Below, piece by piece: positions 5,858 to 6,148 of a stretch of DNA of 6,148 nt (position 1 is the stretch's first letter; each line of letters opens with the position of its first letter). Under the pieces are notes generated by a model. It searched no databases. It was not told the DNA's origin and saw only the letters and a list, made by a program, of their open reading frames with translations. The position numbers were made by a program, and so were the translations under genes. Source of the stretch: an uncultured bacterium. GTDB lineage: Bacteria > Eisenbacteria > RBG-16-71-46 > CAIMUX01. Location of the stretch: positions 1-6,148 of the forward strand of contig CAMPIC010000193.1 in assembly GCA_946886185.1 (NCBI GenBank), in the 5' to 3' direction.

Positions 5858-6148
5858 TTATCCCTCGGTCCGGATCGCTTCGAGGAGGGCGCGATATCGG
5901 CCCGCGACGAGCTGCGCGATCGCCTGGTAGTGGACCGCGTTCTGCGAGAGCTCCACCATCTCCTGCTCGACCTCGACGTCGTTGATTCCGTTGAACGCTC
6001 CGGTGTTGCGCGCCTCGATGCGGGCGGGTGGAGGCGCATCGGCCGCCGATGGAAGGTGCGCCGCGTTCGTCCTGGTCATTGGAGCCTTGCCCTTCATCTC
6101 CGGGTGCACCTCTTCGAATCGAACTTGCTGCGCGAGATAGCCGGGCGG
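5858..6148 (-). CDS. flgB: Flagellar basal-body rod protein FlgB, 3' part (cut by window edge)
   Basis: The frame is open to base 6148 and gives 96 residues ending in TAA. A GTG at 6109 is inside the conserved part and is not the start. The residues just upstream of it, PPGYLAQQVRFEE, match the NIANADTPGY-x-FE region of FlgB, so about 35 N-terminal residues lie outside the window. A disordered loop (MTRTNAAHLPSAADAPPPAR) follows. The C-terminal helix DVEVEQEMVELSQNAVHYQA then ends in a YRALLEAIR tail. This is the typical rod-protein closing helix with the EM-x-x-L-x-x-N-x-x-x-Y-x-A pattern. FlgB is a proximal rod subunit exported by the flagellar type III system, probably the first gene of this operon. 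The first of the family's usual TPGY residues is Pro here (PPGY). Confidence 0.93.
   Translation of the reverse strand, partial: PPGYLAQQVRFEEVHPEMKGKAPMTRTNAAHLPSAADAPPPARIEARNTGAFNGINDVEVEQEMVELSQNAVHYQAIAQLVAGRYRALLEAIRTEG

Noticed and set aside
5858..6109. FlgB as an 83-residue gene starting at GTG 6109
   Set aside because: The frame stays open to the window edge and the upstream residues PPGYLAQQVRFEE are conserved FlgB sequence, so the GTG is internal.

Overview
The window is a compact bacterial flagellar operon, read entirely from the minus strand. In transcription order (right to left) it holds the 3' part of flgB, then flgC, fliE, fliF, fliG, fliH, an unrecognised 35-codon small ORF, fliI, and the 5' end of fliJ. 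Both edges cut through genes: flgB is open at the right edge and fliJ at the left edge. The DNA is GC-rich with strongly GC-biased third codon positions. This explains the many long spurious ORFs on the plus strand and in other frames. The gene order flgB-flgC-fliE-fliF-fliG-fliH-fliI-fliJ is widespread among flagellated bacteria (Bacillota, delta-type proteobacteria, Acidobacteriota, various candidate phyla). The sequence alone therefore supports only 'GC-rich flagellated bacterium', not a lineage.

The gene products follow the assembly order of the basal body. FlgB and FlgC (right end to 5348) are proximal rod proteins. FliE (4834-5253) joins the rod to the MS ring. FliF (3270-4733) is the MS ring itself. 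FliG (2259-3269) is the rotor/switch protein that binds the FliF tail and delivers torque. FliH (1627-2262), FliI (99-1526) and FliJ (left edge to 102) are the stator/regulator, hexameric ATPase and stalk of the flagellar type III export apparatus.

The genes are packed very tightly. fliG/fliH, fliH/small ORF, small ORF/fliI and fliI/fliJ each overlap by the four bases ATGA. fliF and fliG abut exactly (TAA then ATG), and flgB and flgC are 3 bases apart. The only real spacers are flgC-fliE (94 bp, with a short tandem repeat) and fliE-fliF (100 bp, with a small palindrome). No gene-free stretch exceeds 300 bases. I found no tRNA, rRNA, CRISPR, insertion sequence or convincing terminator or promoter.

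The item most worth attention is the 35-codon ORF at 1523-1630 between fliH and fliI. It has an AGGAGG ribosome binding site at good spacing, ATGA overlaps at both ends, and the codon-position GC pattern of a real GC-rich gene. I do not recognise it as a known flagellar protein. Everything else is a standard flagellar module with some lineage-specific length variation.
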